Shown: piece after piece, positions 42,045 to 49,641 of the stretch
Layout: every line of letters begins with the position of its first letter
Position numbering within the stretch: position 1 is the stretch's first letter
Assembly (NCBI GenBank): GCA_934168325.1
Contig: CAKPNG010000007.1
Span: 1 to 49,641 of the forward strand
DNA length: 49,641 bases
Origin: an uncultured Bacilli bacterium
Lineage (GTDB): Bacteria; Bacillota_I; Bacilli_A; RFN20; CAG-826
Direction of reading: 5' to 3'
Made by a program: the position numbers and the translations under genes
Notes under the pieces: generated by a model
What the model was told of the DNA's origin: nothing
The model's database searches: none
The model's input: only the letters and a program-made list of their open reading frames with translations

Positions 42045-44810
42045 ATGTTAAGTTTAATCAATATTTGTAAAAATTACGAAGTAGATAAAACACTATTTCC
42101 TGCTTTAAAAAATATTAATATTTCCTTTCCTAAAAAGGGCGAGTTTTGTGCTATTTTAGGTGCTAGTGGATGTGGTAAAACTACCTTATTAAATATCATT
42201 GGTGGTTTAGATAAATATAGCAGTGGAGATCTTCAAATTGAAGGCGTATCTACTAAAAATTATACTGATAAAGATTGGGATAATTATCGTAATAAAAGAA
42301 TTGGTTTTATATTTCAAAGTTATAATTTAATTCCTCATTTATCTTTATTAGAAAACGTTGAATTATCTTTAACTCTTGATGGAGTCGATAAAAAAGAAAG
42401 ATTAGAAAAAGCTAAAAAAGCGTTAGCTACTGTAGGGTTAGAAAATATTTATAATAAAAAACCTAATCAACTTTCTGGTGGTCAAATGCAAAGAGTAGCT
42501 ATTGCTCGAGCTTTAGTAAATGATCCTGAAATTATTTTAGCAGATGAACCTACAGGTGCTCTTGATAGTGTAACATCTGTTCAAGTTATGGATTTATTGA
42601 AAGAGATTTCTAAAACTAAACTAGTAATTATGGTTACTCATAATCAAGACTTAGCTGATAAATATGCAACTAGAATTATTCGTATAAAAGATGGCGAAAT
42701 TGAAAGCGATAGTAAGCCTTATATATATAAGGATATAGCAGAAAATAAAATAGAAAATAAAAAAGAAAAGACTTCAATGGGCTTTTTTACTGCTCTAAAA
42801 ATTTCTTTAAAGAATTTATTAACTAAAAAAGGAAGAACTATTTTAACTAGTGTTGCTTCTAGTTTTGGCATTATTGGCGTTGCTCTTGTTTTAGCTTTAT
42901 CAAATGGTTTTTCTAATTATATAGAAAGAATTGAAAGTCAAACTGCATCAATGATGCCTGTTAATATTTCTGCTTATACTGCTAAATATACTCAAGATGA
43001 TTCTATTAAATTACCTCCTAAATTTGGAGATACAAATCTTGTTTATCCTTATATAAGTAATACAACTAATGTTACTTATAAATATAATAATTTTAATGAA
43101 AAATATTTAAATTATTTAAAATATTTAAGAGATGATAAGAAGTATCTTAATGATTATATTATAAGTTATGGAAATAGTTATTCTTTTAATTTAATGACTG
43201 ATTTTCCTGATGGAAGTTATAAGATTGTAAACAATAAAACTAATATATCGTTTGGCTCAATGCTTAATAGTGTAACTGGAGTTCCAACTACTTTATTTCA
43301 TGTTTTATATGGTGAAGAAAAATATATCACTGAAACTTATGATTTAATTGATGGAACTTTCCCACAAAATGAAAATGAATTAGTGTTAGTAATTGATCAA
43401 TATAATAGAATTTCACCTACTACTCTTAAAGAATTGGGATTTTATGGTGAGGATGTAGATCCTAAAAATATGGAACCAATTAAATTTAGTGATTTATATA
43501 ATAAGAAATTTAAAATATTTTCTAATGAAGAATTTTATAAAGAAGCAAAGACTGTAAGTAGTGTAACTAAAGATAATTATAATCATAATAGAAGCGTATA
43601 TACATACAAAGCAACTAAAGATTATAAAGATATGTTCATTGACAATTCTTTAGGAATGGAACTTAAAATTACTGGAGTATTAAGACCAAGTAAAAATAGT
43701 ACAATTCAAATGATGGCGAGTGGACTTTGTTATACTACTAAATTACAAGAAAAGTTAACTAATGAAAATAAAAACGCCCCAATCGCCAATAATTTTTCAA
43801 AAAATTATTCTTTTAATAAAGTGAATCCTACTACAAATGATAAATATGTTATTGATGATGTTATTAATGATTTAACTAATTTATTTAATAATTTAAAAAG
43901 TATGAATGACGCTACAGGAGCATATAAAGAAATTAATTCTATTATTAATAAATATTTTACATTCTACGCTTATGATAGTAGTGGTATTGCTTATTATACT
44001 AATGGAGTTACTTCGTTTTTAAATGTTGCTAGTAATTTAGGTGTAAATATTGTTCAAGAATCATTAATGAATAATGGACTTAATAATATGTTATATATGC
44101 AAAAATTATTTAATATTATTAAAGCAGGATTTACTGATACTGCTAGTGAAGAAGAGGTTACAAGAGCTTATGATACATTAATTAGTTTATTTGGCTATAT
44201 AAATACTTACAGTTCAATTCAATCTATTATTGTTTTTCCTAAAGATTTATCTAGTAAAAGCAAATTATTATCTGCTTTAGATAATTATAACGAAATTAAA
44301 AAAGATGATCCTCATCACGCAAGTAATGAACAAGAACAAGTTTATTATACTGATATTGCTGGAGAATTTACCAATGGCCTAGGTCAAATGATCAATGTCA
44401 TTTCTATAGTTTTAATTATATTTGCATCAATTTCGTTATTAGTTAGTTGCGTTATGACTGGTATTATTACCTATGTTTCTGTTATAGAAAGAACTAAAGA
44501 AATAGGTATATTAAGAGCAGTTGGTGCTAGAAAAAAAGATGTAGGACGATTATTTGAAGCTGAAAGTTGTATAATTGGCGGTTTAGCTGGGGTAATAGGA
44601 TGTTTATTTGCTTATATAGTATGTTTCCCAATTAATCAAATATTAAATAATATTTATCCTGAATATAATTTAGGAGGCATTGCTTCTTTAAATCCATTAC
44701 ATGCACTAATTTTAATTATTATTTCTATATTATTAACTTTCTTTAGTGGTTTAATACCTGCTAGAGTTGCAGCTAAAAAAGATCCAGTTATTGCTTTAAG
44801 GAGTGAATAA
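42045..44810 (+). CDS. ABC transporter, fused ATPase and FtsX-type permease
   Basis: From the ATG at 42045 (ribosome site ACGAGG) the protein is 921 residues. Residues about 1-225 are a MacB/LolD-type ATPase: Walker A GASGCGKTT, Q-loop FIFQSYNLIPHLSLLENV, signature LSGGQMQR and Walker B IILADEPTGALDS. One transmembrane helix follows (SVASSFGIIGVALVLALSNGF), then about 450 exported residues rich in Asn, Tyr and Ser. A C-terminal FtsX unit follows, with three helices and the ERTKEIGILRAVGARKKD loop. Such mechanotransmission transporters export peptides, lipoproteins or antibiotics, or sense envelope stress. It is the first gene of an operon with a P-type ATPase and a TetR-like regulator, each overlapping the next by 1-4 bases. 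Confidence 0.9.
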   Translation: MLSLINICKNYEVDKTLFPALKNINISFPKKGEFCAILGASGCGKTTLLNIIGGLDKYSSGDLQIEGVSTKNYTDKDWDNYRNKRIGFIFQSYNLIPHLSLLENVELSLTLDGVDKKERLEKAKKALATVGLENIYNKKPNQLSGGQMQRVAIARALVNDPEIILADEPTGALDSVTSVQVMDLLKEISKTKLVIMVTHNQDLADKYATRIIRIKDGEIESDSKPYIYKDIAENKIENKKEKTSMGFFTALKISLKNLLTKKGRTILTSVASSFGIIGVALVLALSNGFSNYIERIESQTASMMPVNISAYTAKYTQDDSIKLPPKFGDTNLVYPYISNTTNVTYKYNNFNEKYLNYLKYLRDDKKYLNDYIISYGNSYSFNLMTDFPDGSYKIVNNKTNISFGSMLNSVTGVPTTLFHVLYGEEKYITETYDLIDGTFPQNENELVLVIDQYNRISPTTLKELGFYGEDVDPKNMEPIKFSDLYNKKFKIFSNEEFYKEAKTVSSVTKDNYNHNRSVYTYKATKDYKDMFIDNSLGMELKITGVLRPSKNSTIQMMASGLCYTTKLQEKLTNENKNAPIANNFSKNYSFNKVNPTTNDKYVIDDVINDLTNLFNNLKSMNDATGAYKEINSIINKYFTFYAYDSSGIAYYTNGVTSFLNVASNLGVNIVQESLMNNGLNNMLYMQKLFNIIKAGFTDTASEEEVTRAYDTLISLFGYINTYSSIQSIIVFPKDLSSKSKLLSALDNYNEIKKDDPHHASNEQEQVYYTDIAGEFTNGLGQMINVISIVLIIFASISLLVSCVMTGIITYVSVIERTKEIGILRAVGARKKDVGRLFEAESCIIGGLAGVIGCLFAYIVCFPINQILNNIYPEYNLGGIASLNPLHALILIIISILLTFFSGLIPARVAAKKDPVIALRSE

Positions 44811-47284
44811 TGTTTAAGAAGCATAAAGATGTTAATGTAAATAATCCAACAGAAGGCGTAAAAAGATTTTTATCAAGAAATGATTTTGGATTATCAACTT
44901 ATCAAGTTAATTATAGAAATTCTCAAAATCTTACTAATAATACAACTGTTAAGGTTAATAGAAGTTATCTTGATATTATAATTAAAAATGTTTTTACATT
45001 TTTTAATATTTTATTAATTGTAATAGGTGTTATTTTAATTGCGGCAGGATTATGGACTAGCTGTGTATTTTTAATTATTTTAATTGGAAATACTACAATT
45101 GGATTGATGCAAGATATTCGAGCAAAAAGAATGGTTGATCGTTTATCGTTGACAAATAAAAGTAAAGTAAATGTAATTAGAGAAGGTAAAATAAAATCAA
45201 TAGATCCTGAAAATATTGTTTTAGATGATGTTCTTATTTTAAAAAGCGATGACAATGTTCCTTGTGATGCAATCATTTTAACTGGAAAAGCCTCACTTAA
45301 TGAATCATTAATTACGGGAGAATCCATACCTGTTAAAAAGATTGCAGGGAATATGATTTATAGTGGAACATATGTTACTAATGGAGAAATAAGAGCACGA
45401 GTAGAGCGAGTTGGAGCACAAAATTATATACAAGAATTACAATCGAAATCAAAAGAATATAAGCGTCCAAAATCGCAAATCTATTCTAAACTCAACTATT
45501 TATTTAAAATTATTTCTTTTATCGTTATATTAATTGGCCTTGTTGTTTTAATAGAAAAAGGAATTATGGAAGCTGCTTTTTCTTCTTGGGAAGCGTTTGT
45601 TGATAACGTTGGCCAAATGGCAGGAAGCCTTATTTCTATGATTCCTTCTGGAATGTATTTATTAGCATCAACTAGTTTAGCTGTAGGAACAATTGAATTA
45701 AGTAAGAAAAATGTTCTTGTTAGAGATTTATATTCTACAGAGACATTAGCTAGAGTCGATACTCTTTGTATTGACAAAACAGGAACTATTACTGATGGTT
45801 CTATGGCTGTATATAATATAGAAATATTAAATGAGAAAAAATATATAAAAGGAAAAATTGAAGCATATATTTCTTCAGTTTTATATGCTACACAAGATGA
45901 TAATTTTACTGCTATTGCATTAGAAGATTATTGTGGAAGAAAAGAAATATTTAGAGCTATAAATCAAATACCTTTTGATAGTTCGATTAAATATTCTGCT
46001 GCAACCTTAGAAGATGTTGGAACTATTGTTTATGGTGCTTATGGATTTTTTGATTTAGTAAATGATAGAGGTCTAAAAACTAAAATCGATAAATATAGTG
46101 AAGAAGGATTTAGAGTACTAGTTATTGGTCAATCTAATAAAGGAATTGTTAATGATAAATTACCTAATAAGATTACTCCAATTGGTTTAGTTATTATTCA
46201 AGATAGAATAAGAGACAAGGCAAAAGAAACTATCTCTTGGTTTATTAAAAATGATGTTAATATAAAAGTTATAAGTGGAGATAATCCTTTAACAGTTAGT
46301 AGAATTGCTGAACAAGTTGGTATTAAAAATGCTGATAAATATATTTCTTTAGAAGGAATGTCTTTAGAAGAAGTGAAAGAAGTTGCGACAAAATATAATG
46401 CTTTTGGAAGAGTTACACCTGAACAAAAAGAAGTCATAGTAAAATCTTTACGTGATAATAAACAAAATGTAGCGATGTTTGGTGATGGAATTAATGATAT
46501 TTTAGCTATGAAAAGTGCAGATGTTTCAATAAGTGTTAAAAGCGGATGTAGAGCTGCTAGAGATATAGCCAACTTAGTTCTTACTAATAATGATTTTGAA
46601 TCGTTGCCTGAAATTGTTGCTCAAGGAAGAAGAGTTATTAATAATCTTCAAAGAACATGTTCTTTATTTTTAACAAAAACTATATTTAGTATTACTTTAA
46701 ATATATTCTTTATTTTATATAGCATTGTAACGTTAGCTCAAGTATATGAACCTGTCTCATGGCCTTTTGTTCCTAATAATTTCTATTCTTGGGAAATTGT
46801 AACTATTGGAATTTCTGCATTCTTATTGGCTTTAGAGCCTAATAACGAAAAATTAGAAGGTAATTTCTTAGGGAATATTTTTAAAAAAGCAATCCCTAAC
46901 GGTTGTATAATTTCTGGTTTAATTATGGGATTATTTATTTATTCTTATAGAAACTATGGTGTTAATTCTATTCCTGATATTATAACTATCTCAGTATACT
47001 TTATTTCTATTACATCGTTCTTTGTTTTAGTTCAAACATGTTATAAATTTAATCTTTATCGTACGATTATATTAATAGGAAGTGCTTTTTCAGTTGCTTT
47101 CATGTTTTTGATTTCTATTTATACTAAATTTAATTTACTTAATATAAGACCATTAATTGATCCGAGTTATGGCTATACTTTAACTATTTTGATTTTTGTA
47201 GCCCTTGGTTTAATGACTATAACTTTTGCAATTAGTACATATCGTAAACAAATATTTAATTTCTTAAAAAGGAGCCGCAAATGA
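44810..47284 (+). CDS. P-type cation ATPase (CtpE-like group)
   Basis: This 824-residue membrane pump has the actuator motif TGES (169-172), phosphorylation site Asp322 in CIDKTGTITDG, the hinge FGDGINDILAMKSADV and about ten transmembrane helices (two, two, then six). The ion-binding stretch of helix 4 reads MIPSGM (277-282). Calcium P2 pumps have PEGLP and heavy-metal pumps CPC, so neither fits. The M-I-P-x-G-x form is shared with the CtpE-like group, where calcium uptake has been described. The cation is therefore open: Ca, Mg or Mn. It starts on the last base of the ABC gene stop. Confidence 0.88.
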   Translation: MFKKHKDVNVNNPTEGVKRFLSRNDFGLSTYQVNYRNSQNLTNNTTVKVNRSYLDIIIKNVFTFFNILLIVIGVILIAAGLWTSCVFLIILIGNTTIGLMQDIRAKRMVDRLSLTNKSKVNVIREGKIKSIDPENIVLDDVLILKSDDNVPCDAIILTGKASLNESLITGESIPVKKIAGNMIYSGTYVTNGEIRARVERVGAQNYIQELQSKSKEYKRPKSQIYSKLNYLFKIISFIVILIGLVVLIEKGIMEAAFSSWEAFVDNVGQMAGSLISMIPSGMYLLASTSLAVGTIELSKKNVLVRDLYSTETLARVDTLCIDKTGTITDGSMAVYNIEILNEKKYIKGKIEAYISSVLYATQDDNFTAIALEDYCGRKEIFRAINQIPFDSSIKYSAATLEDVGTIVYGAYGFFDLVNDRGLKTKIDKYSEEGFRVLVIGQSNKGIVNDKLPNKITPIGLVIIQDRIRDKAKETISWFIKNDVNIKVISGDNPLTVSRIAEQVGIKNADKYISLEGMSLEEVKEVATKYNAFGRVTPEQKEVIVKSLRDNKQNVAMFGDGINDILAMKSADVSISVKSGCRAARDIANLVLTNNDFESLPEIVAQGRRVINNLQRTCSLFLTKTIFSITLNIFFILYSIVTLAQVYEPVSWPFVPNNFYSWEIVTIGISAFLLALEPNNEKLEGNFLGNIFKKAIPNGCIISGLIMGLFIYSYRNYGVNSIPDIITISVYFISITSFFVLVQTCYKFNLYRTIILIGSAFSVAFMFLISIYTKFNLLNIRPLIDPSYGYTLTILIFVALGLMTITFAISTYRKQIFNFLKRSRK

Positions 47285-47796
47285 GTAAAAGTGAAAAAAA
47301 GATACAAGATTCCTTTTTAGAATTATTAAAAATTTATCCAATAGAAGATATTAGTGTTATCATGCTTTGCGATAAATTAAAAATGAAAAGACAAACTTTT
47401 TATTATCATTATCAAAGTATATATGATCTTATTTTTTCTATCTTTTATGAGATGAAAATTGAATCAAATAAAAATGATGATTTTAGAAAAATAATTGAGG
47501 ATTTAGAGGCTTTTTTAAAAAATAACGACTATTTATGTAAAGCTATTTTAGATACTTTTGCTTCTTCTATATTAGAAGAATTTATAAGTTCTTATTATTA
47601 TAGAAGTTTAAAAAATTTGTATAGTTATAAGGAAAAAACATGTGATATTAACTTTATAAAATTTATATCAAAAGGTCTTAATGAAATAACTATTTCTTTA
47701 TATAAAGATAATAAATTTAATTATAATAATTTGTGTTCTATATTTAAAAAATTTACAAAAGAGTTCAGTTTGATTGATGAATGTTTAGTAAAATAG
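47281..47796 (+). CDS. TetR/DhaS-like transcriptional regulator
   Basis: The 171-residue protein has an N-terminal helix-turn-helix (IEDISVIMLCDKLKMKRQTFYYHYQSIYDLI, with the TetR F-Y-x-H-Y/F motif) and an all-helical ligand domain of unknown specificity. The start overlaps the ATPase stop (ATGA) and its ribosome site AAGGAGC lies in the ATPase gene, so all three genes are translated together. It most likely controls this operon, although self-regulation was not seen directly. Confidence 0.85.
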   Translation: MSKSEKKIQDSFLELLKIYPIEDISVIMLCDKLKMKRQTFYYHYQSIYDLIFSIFYEMKIESNKNDDFRKIIEDLEAFLKNNDYLCKAILDTFASSILEEFISSYYYRSLKNLYSYKEKTCDINFIKFISKGLNEITISLYKDNKFNYNNLCSIFKKFTKEFSLIDECLVK

Positions 47797-47816
47797 TTTG
47801 TATTAATTATCTTCTA

Positions 47817-47866
47817 TGGTAAAATTAAAAATATCCTTTGCATACTTGTTGTAGTAAGGGGGTCTA
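47817..47866 (+). promoter_or_regulatory. Promoter and ribosome site of the M50-like gene
   Basis: An extended -10 TGGTAAAAT (47817-47825) is paired with TTGTAT (47798-47803) 16 bases upstream. A very strong AAGGGGG ribosome site follows before ATG 47870. Confidence 0.55.
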
Positions 47867-47869
47867 ATT

Positions 47870-48982
47870 ATGACTAAAGATGATGTAATGAGTTTATTAG
47901 TCTATATTATTATGATTGCATTTGCCGTAATAGTAGGACTTACGATAGTAAAACCATCTATTGAAAGCGGCTTAATACCTAGTGGTGGAGCATCTTTTTT
48001 ATTTTTGCTTATTTGCTTATTAATAGGTATTGTTTTAAATGGTGCTTTGATTGAAGTAGGACACTTATTAGGTGCTAAAATTGGTGGATATTCAATTTTA
48101 TCATGTAATATTCTTTCGTTTGCTTTTTATAAAGAAAAAGAAGCTGAAAATAAACTAAAATGGAAATTTTCAGTATTTAAAACTTTTGATGGATTAACTG
48201 GTGAAACAATTATTACACCTAAAAAAGAAGAAGCTAAACCAATGGCTAATATATTTTTACCAATAGTATTTTTCTTAATAGAAGTTGCAGTATGTGTTTT
48301 CTTCTTTAATTATATAAAAGATGATAGAAATAATACTTCTTTAATGTTAATAAAATATGGTTTCTTTGTTGTTACATGTATTGGTGCAATGATTAATATT
48401 TATAATTATTTCCCTGCAAAATTAGATTCTATGAATGATGGTTATAGATTAGTTTTTTTAAATAAAAAGATTAATACTGAAGCTTATAATGAATTACTTA
48501 GAGTTAAAGGATGTAAATTACTTGGAACAGATTATGGTGATATAAAAACATTCGACACAATCACAGATTTTACTGCAAAAGTTAATTTATTAAGTGCTTT
48601 AAATTATGTTAATAAAGATAAAGATAAGACATTTAATATTATTGATAATGTAATTAATAATGAGAAAAATATATCTAAATCAACATTAAGAGATGCAACG
48701 ATTTATAAATCATATGTTTATTTCTTATTAAATGAAGATGATAAAGCTAAAGAAATATATGATCAATTAAATGACGAAACAAAAAGATATATTAGATTAT
48801 GTAATGACATGTTCTCTATAAGATATTATTTATTTTATGCTTATAGAATAGAAAAAAGCACGAGCGAAGTCGATCGTGCTTTAGAAAGAAGTAATAAGAT
48901 TTTAAAACGTATTCTTCCTGGTGATAAAGATGAAGAAGTAAGACTTCTTCAAGATGTCAAAGAAAGATTAAATTTAAAATAA
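47870..48982 (+). CDS. M50-peptidase-like membrane protein lacking the first metal His
   Basis: The 370-residue protein has about five transmembrane helices in the first 185 residues and a soluble tail (about 195-370) of helical pairs resembling tetratricopeptide-like repeats. Helix 2 carries IEVGHLLGAKIGGY (61-74), aligned with the HExGH zinc site of M50 site-2 proteases, but the first His is Ile61; Glu62 and His65 remain. A later NYFPAKLDSMNDG (179-191) matches the second M50 motif N-x-x-P...DG with its metal Asp. It is either an inactive relative or one that binds metal differently. No family name is certain. Its stop abuts the mscL stop, and the mscL terminator lies within its last 45 codons. 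Confidence 0.6.
   Translation: MTKDDVMSLLVYIIMIAFAVIVGLTIVKPSIESGLIPSGGASFLFLLICLLIGIVLNGALIEVGHLLGAKIGGYSILSCNILSFAFYKEKEAENKLKWKFSVFKTFDGLTGETIITPKKEEAKPMANIFLPIVFFLIEVAVCVFFFNYIKDDRNNTSLMLIKYGFFVVTCIGAMINIYNYFPAKLDSMNDGYRLVFLNKKINTEAYNELLRVKGCKLLGTDYGDIKTFDTITDFTAKVNLLSALNYVNKDKDKTFNIIDNVINNEKNISKSTLRDATIYKSYVYFLLNEDDKAKEIYDQLNDETKRYIRLCNDMFSIRYYLFYAYRIEKSTSEVDRALERSNKILKRILPGDKDEEVRLLQDVKERLNLK
48852..48882 (-). terminator. mscL terminator, inside the convergent coding sequence
   Basis: On the minus strand AAAGCACGA - 10 bases - TCGTGCTTT (48855-48882) is followed by further T to give six in a row. The loop has an internal CG/CG pair around ACTT. It is 100 bases past the mscL stop and entirely within the end of the M50-like gene. 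Confidence 0.75.
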
Positions 48983-49516
48983 TTATTCTTTTTTGTCTTT
49001 ATTTTCTTTTAAAGAATCTCTAATTTCTCTTAATAATAAGATATCTTCTGGAATAACTGGCTCTTCAGGTGCTGGAACTGGTTCTTCTTCTTTAAATTTC
49101 TCTTCAAATGCTTTTCTTTTGTTATTTAAAATAGTAAATACTTTTAAAATAGTAAATAAAACTAAAGCGATTAATAAGAAATTAATTATTGCATTGATAA
49201 ATGAACCCCAATCAATAACATTTACTAAAGTCTTATCATAAGCAACACCCCAATAAACTATTTTGTTAGTGACTTCTGTAGTACCTTCAATAAATTTAGC
49301 TTTATCTGGATTTAAAACAGTTACAAGACCATCAAGACCAGCTGGAACTGCTAATGAAATAATAGGCATTAAAATACCTTTAACTAAGGCATTAACTATT
49401 GCTGTAAAAGCAGTACCAATAATAACACCAACAGCCATATCTAATACGCTACCTCTAGATATAAAAGCTTTAAATTCTTCCCAGATTTTAATCTTTTTTA
49501 CTTTGAATTTTTTCAT
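48983..49516 (-). CDS. mscL: Large-conductance mechanosensitive channel
   Basis: The channel opens under membrane tension to release solutes on osmotic downshock. In 177 residues, TM1 is SVLDMAVGVIIGTAFTAIVNALVKGILMPIIS with the pore Gly and Ala residues. The exported loop (about 57-95) is rather long, TM2 is SFINAIINFLLIALVLFTILKV, and the cytoplasmic helix is charged with a Pro-rich EEEPVPAPEEPVIPEDILLLREIRDSL, where the usual tail is LLTEIRDLL. Length is above the common 130-150. The ribosome site AAGGAGA is good. It is the only minus-strand gene on the right of the origin. Confidence 0.95.
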   Translation of the reverse strand: MKKFKVKKIKIWEEFKAFISRGSVLDMAVGVIIGTAFTAIVNALVKGILMPIISLAVPAGLDGLVTVLNPDKAKFIEGTTEVTNKIVYWGVAYDKTLVNVIDWGSFINAIINFLLIALVLFTILKVFTILNNKRKAFEEKFKEEEPVPAPEEPVIPEDILLLREIRDSLKENKDKKE

Positions 49517-49536
49517 AAATTTTCTCCTTAAGAATG

Positions 49537-49545
49537 ATTATATCA
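49537..49545 (-). promoter_or_regulatory. mscL promoter (extended -10)
   Basis: The minus strand reads TGATATAAT, the same extended -10 as in front of ppdK, followed by AAGGAG 13 bases later. No -35 is evident. Confidence 0.65.
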
Positions 49546-49641
49546 CAATTAAAATATGCTTAAAGCTCAATTTAAAAAGTAAAGTCCGTTGAAGGAAAAA
49601 CCAAGCAAAATAAAGTTCTTTTTGTTTAAAATCATTATTTT

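Noticed and set aside
44965..46572. Antisense ORFs inside the P-type ATPase gene
   Set aside because: Shadows of the real frame; no ribosome sites and no family resemblance.
49263..49592. Plus-strand ORF over mscL
   Set aside because: Antisense to a well-defined channel gene; low-complexity Ile/Thr/Pro composition typical of shadow frames.

Overview
The window is AT-rich DNA from a low-GC Gram-positive-type bacterium and carries its chromosomal replication origin. TGA is a normal stop codon: dnaA, the S4 gene and the P-type ATPase all end in TGA, so this is not the Mycoplasma code. The gene repertoire (rnpA, yidC, khpB, rnmV, PPi-dependent phosphofructokinase, pyruvate phosphate dikinase) and the large lipoprotein-like YidC suggest an uncultured host-associated member of Bacilli/Erysipelotrichia or a walled relative of the Mollicutes. 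That placement is inference; no 16S gene is present.

Layout. 0.2-5.3 kb (minus): surface and exported proteins, including a 1027-residue adhesin-like protein ending in a Hint (intein-like) domain, its small co-transcribed partner, an AT-rich membrane-anchored protein and a lipoprotein. 5.6-7.7 kb: an IS1634-type insertion sequence beside the 50-codon stump of an FGGY sugar kinase. 7.8-23.7 kb: a carbohydrate region with ppdK, class II fructose-bisphosphate aldolase, a uridine-kinase-like P-loop protein and a TauE/SafE permease. It also holds a tight operon (TIM-like isomerase, LarA-like protein, NagB-like protein, nitrate/sulfonate-type ABC importer), a divergent DeoR regulator, aldose epimerase, nagA and PPi-type phosphofructokinase. 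Three 14-bp near-identical sites (GTTTCGA-N-Y-GAAA-N) lie in front of the aldolase, in front of the TIM operon/deoR, and between the epimerase and nagA. They suggest one DeoR regulon.

23.7-31.1 kb (minus): the left origin-flanking block, rpmH-rnpA-yidC-khpB-mnmE-tatD-rnmV-rsmA-ispE; rpmH (44 codons) was found by direct reading. 31.1-33.0 kb: oriC, with DnaA-box-like repeats on both sides of dnaA. 33.0-41.5 kb (plus): dnaN, S4/YaaA, recF, gyrB, gyrA, serS, SRP RNA. 41.5-49.6 kb: tadA, an operon of ABC transporter, P-type ATPase and TetR-like regulator, an M50-like membrane protein that lacks one metal-binding His, and mscL (minus). Gene direction flips at the origin as expected for bidirectional replication; the main exceptions are ppdK, the P-loop kinase gene, deoR, nagA-pfp and mscL.

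The most unusual parts are as follows. The TIM/LarA/NagB-like operon has active-site departures in all three enzymes. GyrA and GyrB carry resistance-type residues at three classic quinolone positions (Ala and Asn in GyrA, Asn in GyrB). A clear mscL terminator lies inside the convergent coding sequence. YidC carries a roughly 330-residue lipoprotein ectodomain.
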